From NCBI RefSeq assembly GCF_029894125.1, contig NZ_JARXYZ010000018.1, positions 1 to 64,000 of the forward strand: DNA of 64,000 nt, given 5' to 3'. Position 1 is the first letter of the stretch, and each line of letters opens with the position of its first letter. A model generated the notes under the pieces. That model was not told the origin of the DNA. It did not search any database and worked only from the letters and a program-made list of their open reading frames with translations. The stretch comes from Kitasatospora sp. MAA19. Its GTDB lineage: Bacteria; Actinomycetota; Actinomycetes; Streptomycetales; Streptomycetaceae. The position numbers and the translations under genes were made by a program. This document shows positions 42,294 to 50,522 of this stretch, in pieces.

Positions 42294-43841
42294 ATGAACC
42301 GCTCCACTCGCTCCTCGTACCAGAACGCCAACTCCCGCTCCTCGGCCTCCTCCCGCTCCGGCGGCACCCACGGGTCCCGCTCCGGCGGCAGCTCCTTCTA
42401 CGGCGACCGGCCCGCCCGCGGCCGTAGCGCCCGCCAGAGTTCTTCTCCGCAGGGCGAGTTCGCGATGCCGGTGAGCACCACCCCGGCGCTCCCGGCCGTC
42501 GAAGCGTTCGACGAACTGGACATGCCCAAGGCCCTGCTCTCCACCCTGACCCGCCAGGGCGTCACCACGCCGTTCCCGATCCAGGCCGCGACGCTCCCGA
42601 ACTCGCTGGCCGGCCGGGACGTCCTCGGTCGGGGCCGGACCGGTTCCGGCAAGACCATCGCGTTCGGCCTCGCCGTGCTGGCCCGCACCGCCGGCCGGCG
42701 CGCCGAGCCGCGCCGCCCGCTGGCCCTCGTCCTGGTCCCCACCCGCGAGCTCGCGCAGCAGGTGACCGACGCCCTCACCCCGTTCGCCCACGCGGTGCGG
42801 CTGCGGATGGCGGCCGTGGTGGGCGGGATGTCGATCGGACGCCAGGCCCAGGCGCTCAACCGCGGGGCGGAGGTCGTGGTGGCCACCCCTGGCCGGCTCA
42901 AGGACCTGATCCAGCGCGGCGACTGCCAGCTGGACGGCGTCGGCATCACCGTCCTCGACGAGGCCGACCAGATGGCCGACATGGGCTTCCTGCCGCAGGT
43001 CACCGAACTTCTCGACCAGGTCGCCGAGGGCTGCCAGACGATGCTGTTCTCCGCCACCCTGGACCGCAACGTCGACCGCCTGGTGCGGCGCTTCCTCAAG
43101 GACCCGGTCACGCACTCCGTGGACCCGTCCGCGGGAGCGGTCAGCACCATGGAGCACCACGTGCTGCACGTGCAGAACTACGACAAGAACGCCACGATCG
43201 CCCACATCGCCTCCCGTGACGGCGGGGTGATCATGTTCACCGACACCAAGCACGGCGCGGACCGCCTGGTGGAGGACCTGCTCGCCAACGGGGTGAAGGC
43301 CGCCGCCCTGCACGGAGGCAAGTCCCAGCCGCAGCGCACCCGCACCCTGGAGCAGTTCCGCACCGGACAGGTCACCGCGCTGATCGCCACCAACGTCGCC
43401 GCCCGGGGCATCCACGTCGACGGGCTCGACCTGGTCGTCAACCTGGACCCGCCGGCAGACCACAAGGACTACCTGCACCGCGGCGGGCGCACCGCCCGGG
43501 CCGGCGAGTCCGGCACCGTCGTCACGCTCGTCCTGCCCAACCAGCGCCGCGAGATGGCCCGCCTGATGAACATGGCCGCCATCACCCCCGTCACCACCAG
43601 GGTCACTGCCGGCGACGAGGACCTGGCCCGCATCACCGGTGCCCGCGTCCCCACCGGTATCCCCACCGTGATCGCCGCCCCCGCCGTCGAACGCCCCCGC
43701 CGCAGCCCGTCCACGAGCCGTAACCGCCGCAGCCGCCCCGCCCACGCGGCCGGTGACACCCGCGCGACCGTCGCAGGCCGCGACAACCAGGGCTCCTCCG
43801 GCCGCCGCCGGGCACCGAGGCGCGTCGCCCTCGCCGCCTAG
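42294..43841 (+). CDS. DEAD-box RNA helicase
   Basis: The ATG at 42294 follows AGGAAGGTCTCAC. The 515-residue product has a Ser/Arg/Gly-rich N-terminal tail (about 1-55). The helicase core follows: Q motif (FDELDMPKALL, Gln97), motif I GRTGSGKT (Lys120), PTRELAQQ, TPGRLKD, DEAD (222-225), SAT (253-255), ARGIHVDGLD and HRGGRTARAG. The C-terminal tail is basic. Such helicases unwind RNA structure and are often cold-induced. It lies next to the cold-shock protein, which supports a shared role. Confidence 0.95.
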   Translation: MNRSTRSSYQNANSRSSASSRSGGTHGSRSGGSSFYGDRPARGRSARQSSSPQGEFAMPVSTTPALPAVEAFDELDMPKALLSTLTRQGVTTPFPIQAATLPNSLAGRDVLGRGRTGSGKTIAFGLAVLARTAGRRAEPRRPLALVLVPTRELAQQVTDALTPFAHAVRLRMAAVVGGMSIGRQAQALNRGAEVVVATPGRLKDLIQRGDCQLDGVGITVLDEADQMADMGFLPQVTELLDQVAEGCQTMLFSATLDRNVDRLVRRFLKDPVTHSVDPSAGAVSTMEHHVLHVQNYDKNATIAHIASRDGGVIMFTDTKHGADRLVEDLLANGVKAAALHGGKSQPQRTRTLEQFRTGQVTALIATNVAARGIHVDGLDLVVNLDPPADHKDYLHRGGRTARAGESGTVVTLVLPNQRREMARLMNMAAITPVTTRVTAGDEDLARITGARVPTGIPTVIAAPAVERPRRSPSTSRNRRSRPAHAAGDTRATVAGRDNQGSSGRRRAPRRVALAA

Positions 43842-43848
43842 CAGGCAG

Positions 43849-43886
43849 GTGTGGGCCTGGACCGCCGCTGCGGTCCAGGCCCACAC
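43849..43886 (+). terminator. 17-bp stem terminator after helicase
   Basis: GTGTGGGCCTGGACCGC (43849-43865) pairs with 43870-43886 around CGCT, 7 bp after the helicase stop. Confidence 0.9.
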
Positions 43887-44003
43887 GACTCACCAGCGCG
43901 AAGCAGGAGTCCCTGCCCGCTCCGGCGGACCCCGCCGGCCATCCCACCGCCGGTGCCCCGACCACCGCCGGCCCCGGCGGAACCGACACCAAGGAGTCCG
44001 CCC

Positions 44004-44384
44004 ATGACCGTCACCCTCGAACACCCCGCGACCACCGCCACGGTCGGCGACCTCATGAGACACCCCGAGCTGCAGATCAGCGACGACGTCATGGTCGACA
44101 TGGCGATCGACATCCTGCACAGCTCCGGCGCCGACCACCTCCTGGTCCGCGACGACGACGGCCGCTGCGCGGGTCTGCTCACCCGCCTGCACCTCGCCCC
44201 GTTCCAGACCCGCACCTGGTCCACCGAGCGCACCCCGGTGCGCGACATCGTCCTCGACCAGGCCCCGTTCGCCACCGCCGACATGCCCGCCACCACCGCA
44301 GCCGCCGCCATGCGCGCCCGCGGCCTGGACACGTGGCCGGTGGTCGACCCTGACGGCCACGCCATCGGCCTGCTCAGCTTCTAG
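44004..44384 (+). CDS. CBS-domain pair protein
   Basis: The ATG follows AAGGAGTCCGCCC. The 126-residue product is two CBS motifs in tandem (TVGDLMRHPELQISDDVMVD, DHLLVRDDDGRCAGLLTRLH; then TPVRDIVLDQAPFATADMPA and GLDTWPVVDPDGHAIGLLSF). CBS pairs bind adenosine nucleotides and act as energy or redox sensors. No partner domain is attached. Confidence 0.9.
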   Translation: MTVTLEHPATTATVGDLMRHPELQISDDVMVDMAIDILHSSGADHLLVRDDDGRCAGLLTRLHLAPFQTRTWSTERTPVRDIVLDQAPFATADMPATTAAAAMRARGLDTWPVVDPDGHAIGLLSF

Positions 44385-44660
44385 GCCAGCTCTGCCGGCG
44401 CCGACGCGCCGGCAGTCGCGTGCCCAGGGCGCTGTCCACGGCGGCGTTCAGCATTGGGCCGCTGTCCTGGTCCGGGTCGCCCATCGGGTCGAGCACCAGG
44501 TCGCCGGTTCCCGGTCGCAGGCGGATGTCGAGGGCAGGGGGTCGGACTCCGCGGGGACGGCCACCGAGTACTCCTCGCGGCCCCGGTCTCGGGCGGGCCG
44601 TAGTGCGCCCGCAAAGCGGGCGACTTGCCTGACGGCCCGCAGGTGGCAGCGCAACCCCAC
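44374..44660 (-). pseudogene. Possible frameshifted small gene
   Basis: On the minus strand a GTG at 44660 starts LRCHLRAVRQVARFAGALRP and EEYSVAVPAESDPLP; coding-like sequence then moves frame to LDIRLRPGTGDLVLDPMGD and SGPMLNAAVDSALGTRLPA, ending at 44374. The pieces look like one small protein with a frameshift near 44535. The family is unknown, and chance is possible. From here to 45215 I see no gene. Confidence 0.3.
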
Positions 44661-45215
44661 CGTAGCGGCCGGGCGACCGCGCGGACCGCCCGCTCAGGGC
44701 AGGCGAACCGCCCGCGGCAGGCGCGGCCAAGGACCGGGCAAGGAAGCACAGTTGTGCACTGAGCGCGGCCTGAACGATCCGGTCCCGAGGGGGCCGGTGC
44801 ATCCGACGAGCGGGCCGTGCGGAAGTGGCGTCGGCGTCCCTTCCTCGGTCACCACTCGCGCGGCGCGGGCGGTCGCGGAGTGGTCATCGGGGATGCGACC
44901 GAGGCGGTGGGAGCGCGGGCTCGGTCCGGTCAACGGGAAGCAGGCCGGGCCCGGGCTCACGCTGCGGGGCACGCGTCATGACCCGGGCAGAACGGTAGTG
45001 GACGAACGCCCCGGGTGTGTACTTCAACGGGCGGCGTGCCGTCGTACCGGGCGGCCTGGAACCGGTCCGCGCCAGTGAGGCAGGGTGTCGGGCGGCCTGG
45101 CCGGTGGAGAACGGTCGGCCGGCGATCGGGGGCTGAGGGGTAATCGTGTCCGGGGCGGCCTGCGGTGAGCGCCCGTCGCTCACCGCGGACCGGTCTCGTC
45201 GGCCTGGCAGGCGGG

Positions 45216-45566
45216 TCAGGTGTCGGCGGCGGACTCCTGGCCGCGCGGGGAACCGCGGAGCTCTTCGTTGATACGCAGGGCTTCTTCGAGTTGGTCTTCG
45301 AGGATGACGATGCGGCAGGCGGCCTCGATGGGGGTGCCCTGGTCGACGAGGTCGCGGGCGCGCATGGCGATGCGTAGTTGGTAGCGGGAGTAGCGGCGGT
45401 GGCCGCCGTCGGAACGCAGGGGGGTGATGAGGCGGTGTTCGCCGAGGGAGCGTAGGAAGCCGGGGGTGGTGCCGGTCATCTCGGCGGCGCGGCCCATGGT
45501 GTAGGCGGGGTAGTCGTCGTCGTCGAGGGAGTCGGGGGTATGCGGTCGGATGGTTGCCGTGGTCAC
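45216..45566 (-). CDS. MerR-like transcriptional regulator, copy 2
   Basis: The GTG at 45566 follows AAGAAGAGGTGCA. The 116-residue product is nearly the same as copy 1 (39157-39504) over the helix-turn-helix (AYTMGRAAEMTGTTPGFLRS, then RSDGGHRRYSRYQLRIAMRA) and the coiled coil. The tails differ. It lies in inverted orientation relative to copy 1, which suggests segmental duplication with inversion. Both copies may bind the same operator. Confidence 0.9.
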   Translation of the reverse strand: MTTATIRPHTPDSLDDDDYPAYTMGRAAEMTGTTPGFLRSLGEHRLITPLRSDGGHRRYSRYQLRIAMRARDLVDQGTPIEAACRIVILEDQLEEALRINEELRGSPRGQESAADT

Positions 45567-45839
45567 TGCACCTCTTCTTGATGTGTCCGGGGACGCGCTG
45601 AGGGGCCCCGGGGCCATTGCGGCTCCCGGGGCCCCGAAGGGTTTTACACCATCTGCCGGCCTTGTGGCCGGCTTCCTTGTATCCGCACTGCCCCGGGGGA
45701 GGGGGCGTGCAGGGATCGCGTATGCGTGACCGGAAACCACCGTCCTTGCCTTGGGGTCTTCGGATTCCGCCCGGGCGACTTCCTCACGGGCCGGGCGATC
45801 CTGATGGCGCTCTGTCCCCTCCGTTCATCCTCTGTACTG
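45567..45839 (-). promoter_or_regulatory. Conserved leader before MerR copy 2
   Basis: This 273-bp segment matches 38891-39156 over its whole length. Shared blocks include CAAGGCAAGGACGGTGG, CACGCATACGCGATCC and CTCCCCCGGGGCAGTGCGG, and a GGCCCCGGG hairpin region near the gene. Conservation of non-coding sequence at this level suggests a promoter plus a structured 5' leader. Confidence 0.65.
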
Positions 45840-46500
45840 GCCTGGTACTGCGAACTGCTTGGTACCGCTCACACGGGTACTGCTCGGCACTGCGGAACTG
45901 CTTGTACTTCGAACTGCGTGGTAGTGCCAACCACTCGGTACTGCTGTGGCGGTCCTTACGGTCCACCGGGTCCGGCAGCCAGCCCCGTCGCCCGTCCTGC
46001 TTAGCCACTCGGCTTGGAACCCCACTGCCGGACTCCCAGCGCGCGCGCCCGCAGTCTGGGCGCCTTCACCGGGATACCGCGTACTTCGACTGCTGGTACT
46101 GCCCAACTCAACTTCACACTGCTGGTACTGCGCTTACCGAACTGCGGTACCGCTCGGTGGCGACCCCTGATACCTGCGGGCCGCTCGGCCCGGCCGCCAG
46201 TCCCGTCGCCGTCCTGCACCTGCTGTGGCTCCGGGACTCCGCTACCGCGCCGCTGTTGCGCCACTACTTCACGCCCACCTGCCCGGCGTGTCCTGCATCC
46301 TGCTCACTTACGGGTACTGCTCCTGCTGAACTGCGGTACCGCTGTGCGACGGCCCCTGATACCTGCGGGCCGCCCGGCCCGGCCGCCGGTCCTGTCGCCT
46401 TACTGCTACATCCCTGGCTTCAGGACCCTGCAACCGTACCGACCTGCGAACTCCTGTACTGCTGCCCGCCAGTTCGTGTCTGGCGGGTACCGCTGATCTC
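45840..46500. repeat. Array of GGTAC(T/C)GC repeats
   Basis: The octamer GGTACTGC or GGTACCGC starts at 45844, 45861, 45876, 45937, 46095, 46124, 46146, 46313, 46335 and 46486, always in the same orientation. GAACTGC is interspersed (for example 45852, 45911, 46139, 46328). The array lies between MerR copy 2 and gene P copy 2. The shorter spacer of copy 1 has only a few such units. Confidence 0.8.
46139..46399 (+). repeat. 72-nt direct repeat pair
   Basis: 46139-46210 and 46328-46399 both start GAACTGCGGTACCGCT and share CCTGATACCTGCGGGCCG and GGCCCGGCCGCC, with scattered differences. The spacing is 189 bp. A related CCCGTCGCC(C)GTCCTGC block also occurs near 45985-46004 and in the copy 1 spacer, so the unit has been amplified in copy 2. 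Confidence 0.85.
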
Positions 46501-46535
46501 GTCTACGAGAGAAACACTAACCACGGTGTGCGGCA

Positions 46536-46673
46536 ATGTCTACTTTGGCGGGAATAGATTTTTCGGTGCCGGTTGGGGAGGTAGTCTTCGCCCAGCACGG
46601 GGTGGGGCGGCCGGTCGCCGCAGCCGCACCCAGGGCGGAGGACGCCGCGTCCCGCGGCCAGGACCACGAGTGA
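46536..46673 (+). CDS. Gene P copy 2, N-terminal part (45 codons)
   Basis: ATG at 46536 begins STLAGIDFSVPVGEVVF, which matches the start of gene P copy 1 (STPARIDFAAPASKVAF). The upstream GTCTACGAGAGAAAC element (46501-46515) is also conserved. The frame stops at 46671-46673, where copy 1 continues. The stop overlaps a GTG that opens the frame holding the rest of the protein. Confidence 0.5.
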   Translation: MSTLAGIDFSVPVGEVVFAQHGVGRPVAAAAPRAEDAASRGQDHE

Positions 46674-46909
46674 ACGGCAGGCGAGCGGTGGAAGGGCCGC
46701 AGGCCGCGCGGCAGGTGCGCACGCCCGACCCCCATGCCCAGGCGTCGCCGGCGGCGGCCATAGGCGAAGCAGTGCGCGACCAGGACGAGAGGGTCCTCCG
46801 CCGGCTTCTGGCCCGCTTCGCCGAACAGGCCGCCATCGCGGACCTGGCCGCCCTGCGCGACGCCATCGACACCCCCCACGACGATGACAGTCCGCCGGGG
46901 GCCCGATAG
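46670..46909 (+). CDS. Gene P copy 2, C-terminal part (79 codons)
   Basis: A GTG at 46670 overlaps the stop of the preceding frame (GTGA). The product contains AAIGEAVRDQDERVLRRLLA and FAEQAAIADLAALRDAIDT, equivalent to the C-terminal domain of gene P copy 1. The gene is either frameshifted or has become two translationally coupled frames. Confidence 0.6.
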   Translation: MNGRRAVEGPQAARQVRTPDPHAQASPAAAIGEAVRDQDERVLRRLLARFAEQAAIADLAALRDAIDTPHDDDSPPGAR

Positions 46910-47640
46910 GCCCATCCGGCCCGCCGCGCTCCCGGACCAGAAGGCGCGGGCAGCGGCATCACAGGTCAGGCAGACGTATCCGGCCCAGCGCGGCGGATGC
47001 CACCCCTGCCCCGGCCGCTGCGGGCTCGCCCGGTCGACCGGTCGACCACCATGGCCGCGGCGTCCATTCCGCACAAGGTCAGCGCCCCCAGGCCGCCGGG
47101 GGCGTCCGGATCCGAGGACGTGGCATGGGCCCGGCGCACCGACAGGGCGTCGACCAGATCACCGCCCACCCCCAGGATGCGCGCGTCCAACGGCTCAATC
47201 AGCTCCAGCAGAACCACGATCCCCATGGGTCAACCGTGCGCGCCCACCGCCGCGAACGCGACCGTGCGCCCGGGCGCAGGGCTGCCGGCGGTTAACCTCA
47301 CCAGCCGCCCCGCTGGTGGCCCGGCGCGCGAACCCGGACCGGAGGAGGTGGGTCCGGGCCTGCGCGGACAGGCCGGGCCGGGCCACGCCCATGGGCACTC
47401 GCCGGCGTCGGCCTACGCGCTCGTCGGCCTGCGTGCGGTAATGCGGCGCACCGTCCTCGGCCCACCTGTACGCCGGTTCGTGCAACCCTTGTGGGCCCTG
47501 GTCCACACCGGCATCGCCACGAGCCTCACCGTTGCCCGCACCAGGATCTCGACGTACGTCACCGACCGCATCGAGCAGTGGGCCATCGGCCGCTGCGTCA
47601 GACCGCACCCGCCGAACCCGTCGCGTCCTATACACGGCGC
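46910..47640. other. Stretch without an intact gene
   Basis: Coding-like fragments occur on both strands: a minus-strand frame at 46966-47226 starting MGIVVLLELIEPLDARILGV, and plus-strand pieces (TSLTVARTRISTYVTDRIEQ near 47520-47580). None has a supported start and family. The region looks decayed. Confidence 0.4.
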
Positions 47641-47642
47641 CC

Positions 47643-48063
47643 TCTCGACTACACCCTGGAGGCGTTCGAGGCCGCCGCACCGGTCCGGTTCGAGGAGATG
47701 CGCCGCGAACTACTGGAGCACGACCGGTTCACCAACGCCGTACGGGTCGGCGGTGCCGGAGACCTCGGTGCCGATGTCGTCGCTGAAGACAGCTTGGGGC
47801 GGCGGGTAGTGCTGCAATGCAAGCGGTACTCGACCCCGGTGACCTCGGAGGCCGTGCAGAGGTTCAACGGCACCGCCCGGCCGGTGCATCGGGGCTGCGG
47901 TCCCGGTTGTTGTGGCGCTCAACGGCTGCACCGACCCTGCGGCGGCCTTCGCCGTCCAGCAGCGCCTGCACCTCGTCGACTGCGAGCGCCTCGCCCGTTG
48001 GGGTGCCGGCTGGCATCTCTACGACGTCCTCGACATCGACCGCGGCCCGGGGTGGCGTACGTG
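47643..48063 (+). pseudogene. Mrr-type restriction endonuclease, frameshifted
   Basis: One frame gives APVRFEEMRRELLEHDRFTN, then GAGDLGADVVAEDSLGRRVV and LQCKRYSTPVT, the Mrr-like PD-(D/E)xK core with Asp, Gln-x-Lys in place. Near 47888 the homologous reading moves by one frame to VVALNGCTDPAAAFAVQQRL and RWGAGWHLYDVLDID, ending at TGA 48061-48063. Members cut modified or foreign DNA. The frameshift probably abolishes activity. Confidence 0.65.
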
Positions 48064-48159
48064 ATTGCTTGAGCGGGGCGGAGGAAGCGCGTGGCTCCTC
48101 CTCCCCGCTCAGGGCACTACGGTGCGCCGGCCTTCCCGGGCGGGTGGCGCGCGAGGCCG

Positions 48160-48684
48160 TTATCGGGAAGTTGGTGGCTTCGGCCAATCGGTGCCGTCCG
48201 CGGCGGCTTTGAGGATGTCCCCCAGTCGGAGCCAGGCGTTGGGGCCGGAGTTACTGATCGGGCTGTCGGTGAGTCGGTGCCAGGCCTGCTGGTCGTCTCC
48301 GAGCATGCCGGCCACGAGAGCGAGCACGGTGGGGTGCGTGCGGTCGTAGTGACTTCCCCGTGATTTGAGCGCCGTCCAGGCGGGCAGCGCGAGGATGGTC
48401 TCGCTGCGGCAGCCGGGCAGGGCAAGGATGTGCTGTGCCCAGGCTTCCCGGTTGGCGGGGTTGCCTCCGAGCCTGCTGCGCAGGTCATGGGTGAGGGTGT
48501 GGACGACCTGCTGCGGGTCCGAGTGGCGCGCGAGGACATCGGCGAAAGAAGGGTCATGCCGGTAGCTGCTGCGCCAGGCGAAGGACAGCAGGGCGTTCTC
48601 CACGAGCTGGTCGTCGCCGGTGTGCCGGTCCAGGTACTCATCGAGGACCTCCGGGGTGACGGCGGACAGGCTCCGGGGCGTCAC
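48160..48684 (-). CDS. Hypothetical helical protein, 174 aa
   Basis: The frame reads VTPEVLDEYLDRHTGDDQLV and WRSSYRHDPSFADVLARHSD, mostly helical and soluble. Coding-like sequence continues a short way upstream of the GTG at 48684 (TPATRRAALGDPAQ) to a TGA, and no ribosome binding site is evident. It may be the 3' part of a longer gene. Family not recognised. Confidence 0.5.
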   Translation of the reverse strand: MTPRSLSAVTPEVLDEYLDRHTGDDQLVENALLSFAWRSSYRHDPSFADVLARHSDPQQVVHTLTHDLRSRLGGNPANREAWAQHILALPGCRSETILALPAWTALKSRGSHYDRTHPTVLALVAGMLGDDQQAWHRLTDSPISNSGPNAWLRLGDILKAAADGTDWPKPPTSR

Positions 48685-48781
48685 CTGCGCGGGATCGCCG
48701 AGGGCTGCGCGCCGGGTGGCGGGTGTCTGCGAGAGGGGGGCGGCTCATGCTCCAGCGACGGCCGCCGGATGGGAGCGGAGG

Positions 48782-50461
48782 TCAGCTGTCGCTGCGGTAG
48801 TGGTCCAACGAGACCTTCACCGGGCCGTTGCCGGTCACGGAGATGACCCGCACGATCGCTATGGCGTGAGTGCTTCTCGATCGCACGCAGAAGGCTCGGC
48901 CGGCCGGCAGGCCACTGAAGTCGAGGGCCGTCGCCGGATGCCGGTCGATGGCCGTCGAGCAATCGGCCGGGGTTGGCCGCCCGCTGGGGGTGATGGCGGC
49001 GTCGCTTCCCGTCGGGATCAGGAACTCGTTGGCGTTGTGCCCTACGGACCACTCGGTGGACTGCGCGGGGATCAACTTGCCGGTCTCGATGTCGAAGTCG
49101 TAGGAGTCGTCGGGTGCGGTCAGGATTACATCGGTGTACGCCGCGGTGTACGTGGCCGGGCTCGCCGGGTCGGTCGGCCTCGGGCCGTCGGCCGCCGGTG
49201 CCGGCGTGTCCGGGCCGGTGTCACCGGCCGTCGGGCTGTCGCCGGCCAATCCCGTGGCTGCGAGGATCCGGTCGAGCTTGTGGGACAGGAGCACGCCGCC
49301 GACCGTGCCGCCGAGAGCCACCACCAACGCCGACAGCAGCAGTACCGTCTTCCAGGTCGCGTCCTTGCGGCAGGACTTGCCCACCGCGGGTATCGCGGGA
49401 GCGGCGACGGTCGGCAGCGGGGGCGGAAGCAGAGCGGTCGGCACCTCGGGCAGGGGCTGCGCAGCGCCGTAGGAGCCGGGCGGGGCCTGGACGGCAACGA
49501 CGTCGGGGGAGAACGCGGTGGCCAAGTCCTGCGGCAGGTCGGAGCGGCGGGTGATGTCGGTGCTGACCCGAGTGGGCAGCCAGTCGTCGGCGAAGCGCAG
49601 CCCGCCGCCCGCAGCGGGGTGGTTGCGGGCGGCCTCGATGATCTCGGCGGGGGTCGGCCGGTCTTCGGGCTGCTTGGCCAGGCAGCGCAGCAGCAGCGCG
49701 TGCAGGTCGCCCGGGACACGGCCGAGATCCGGCTGCTCGTTCACCACCCGGTACAGCACCGTGGTCTCCGGTCCCTCGCCGAACGGCTGGGTGCCGCCGG
49801 CGGTGTACGCCGCCAGCGAGCCCAGCGCGAAGACGTCCGTCGCGGGCGTGGTCGGCTGGCCCAGGGCCTGCTCGGGCGCCATGAAGGCGGGCGAGCCGAT
49901 CCGGAAACCGGTGCCGGTCAGCGCGACGGCGTCGGCCGCGCGGGCGATGCCGAAGTCGATCACGCGCGGACCGTCGGCCGCGAGCAGCACGTTGGCGGGC
50001 TTGAGATCCCGGTGCACCACCGCGGCGCCGTGGATCGCCTGCAGCGCCTCCGCGATCCCGCCTACCAACAGCAGGACCGTGCGCACCGGTAGCGCACCGT
50101 GTTCCCGGACCACCTGTTTCAGCGACGGGCCCGGAACGTACGCGGTGGCCAGCCAGGGCACGTCGTCGTCCGCGCCGGAGTCGATCACCTGGGCGGTGTA
50201 CAGCCCATGGATCCGCCGGGCGTTGGTGACCTCCTGTGCGAAGCGCCACCGGAACTCCGTGTCCTGCGCGAACTCCGGCCGGACCGTCTTGAGGGCCACC
50301 GGCCGTCCACCGGGTGTGTAGGACAGGTAGACCCGCCCCATGCCGCCTGCTCCGAGCCGGGCGTGCAGCCGGTAGCCGCCTACTTCGGCCGGGTCGTCGG
50401 GCTGCAGGGGCTGGAAGAGTGTTGACGCGGGCAAGGAGTCCAGGGACATGTCGATGGGCAT
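48782..50461 (-). CDS. Membrane Ser/Thr protein kinase (PknB-like)
   Basis: I choose the ATG at 50461, preceded by TGGAGACCTTCCAC. The 559-residue product has a Hanks-type kinase domain (about 28-285): GAGGMGRVY, Lys58 in PVALKTV, HRDLKPAN (150-157), DFG (169-171) and APE in FMAPEQA. A Pro-rich juxtamembrane region follows, then one membrane segment (about 371-393) and an extracellular domain of about 160 residues with two Cys. There are no PASTA repeats. It lies 61 bp after a secreted peptidase gene on the same strand, which suggests a shared transcript. Confidence 0.93.
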   Translation of the reverse strand: MPIDMSLDSLPASTLFQPLQPDDPAEVGGYRLHARLGAGGMGRVYLSYTPGGRPVALKTVRPEFAQDTEFRWRFAQEVTNARRIHGLYTAQVIDSGADDDVPWLATAYVPGPSLKQVVREHGALPVRTVLLLVGGIAEALQAIHGAAVVHRDLKPANVLLAADGPRVIDFGIARAADAVALTGTGFRIGSPAFMAPEQALGQPTTPATDVFALGSLAAYTAGGTQPFGEGPETTVLYRVVNEQPDLGRVPGDLHALLLRCLAKQPEDRPTPAEIIEAARNHPAAGGGLRFADDWLPTRVSTDITRRSDLPQDLATAFSPDVVAVQAPPGSYGAAQPLPEVPTALLPPPLPTVAAPAIPAVGKSCRKDATWKTVLLLSALVVALGGTVGGVLLSHKLDRILAATGLAGDSPTAGDTGPDTPAPAADGPRPTDPASPATYTAAYTDVILTAPDDSYDFDIETGKLIPAQSTEWSVGHNANEFLIPTGSDAAITPSGRPTPADCSTAIDRHPATALDFSGLPAGRAFCVRSRSTHAIAIVRVISVTGNGPVKVSLDHYRSDS

Positions 50462-50522
50462 GTGGAAGGTCTCCAGTGGTGCGAGCGGTGAGCGGGGGCG
50501 GCGCGACGGGAGTCGCGGCCGT

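Noticed and set aside
42114..43886. Minus-strand open frame of about 590 codons opposite the helicase
   Set aside because: Antisense shadow; repetitive Gly/Val/Asp composition and no start signal.
45840..46500. CRISPR array as explanation for the repeats
   Set aside because: The units are 8 nt, irregularly spaced and without uniform spacers, and no cas gene is present anywhere in the window.
46966..47226. 86-codon minus-strand frame starting MGIVVLLELIEPLD
   Set aside because: The start looks protein-like, but there is no ribosome binding site and the second half loses coding character. Kept only as a possible remnant.
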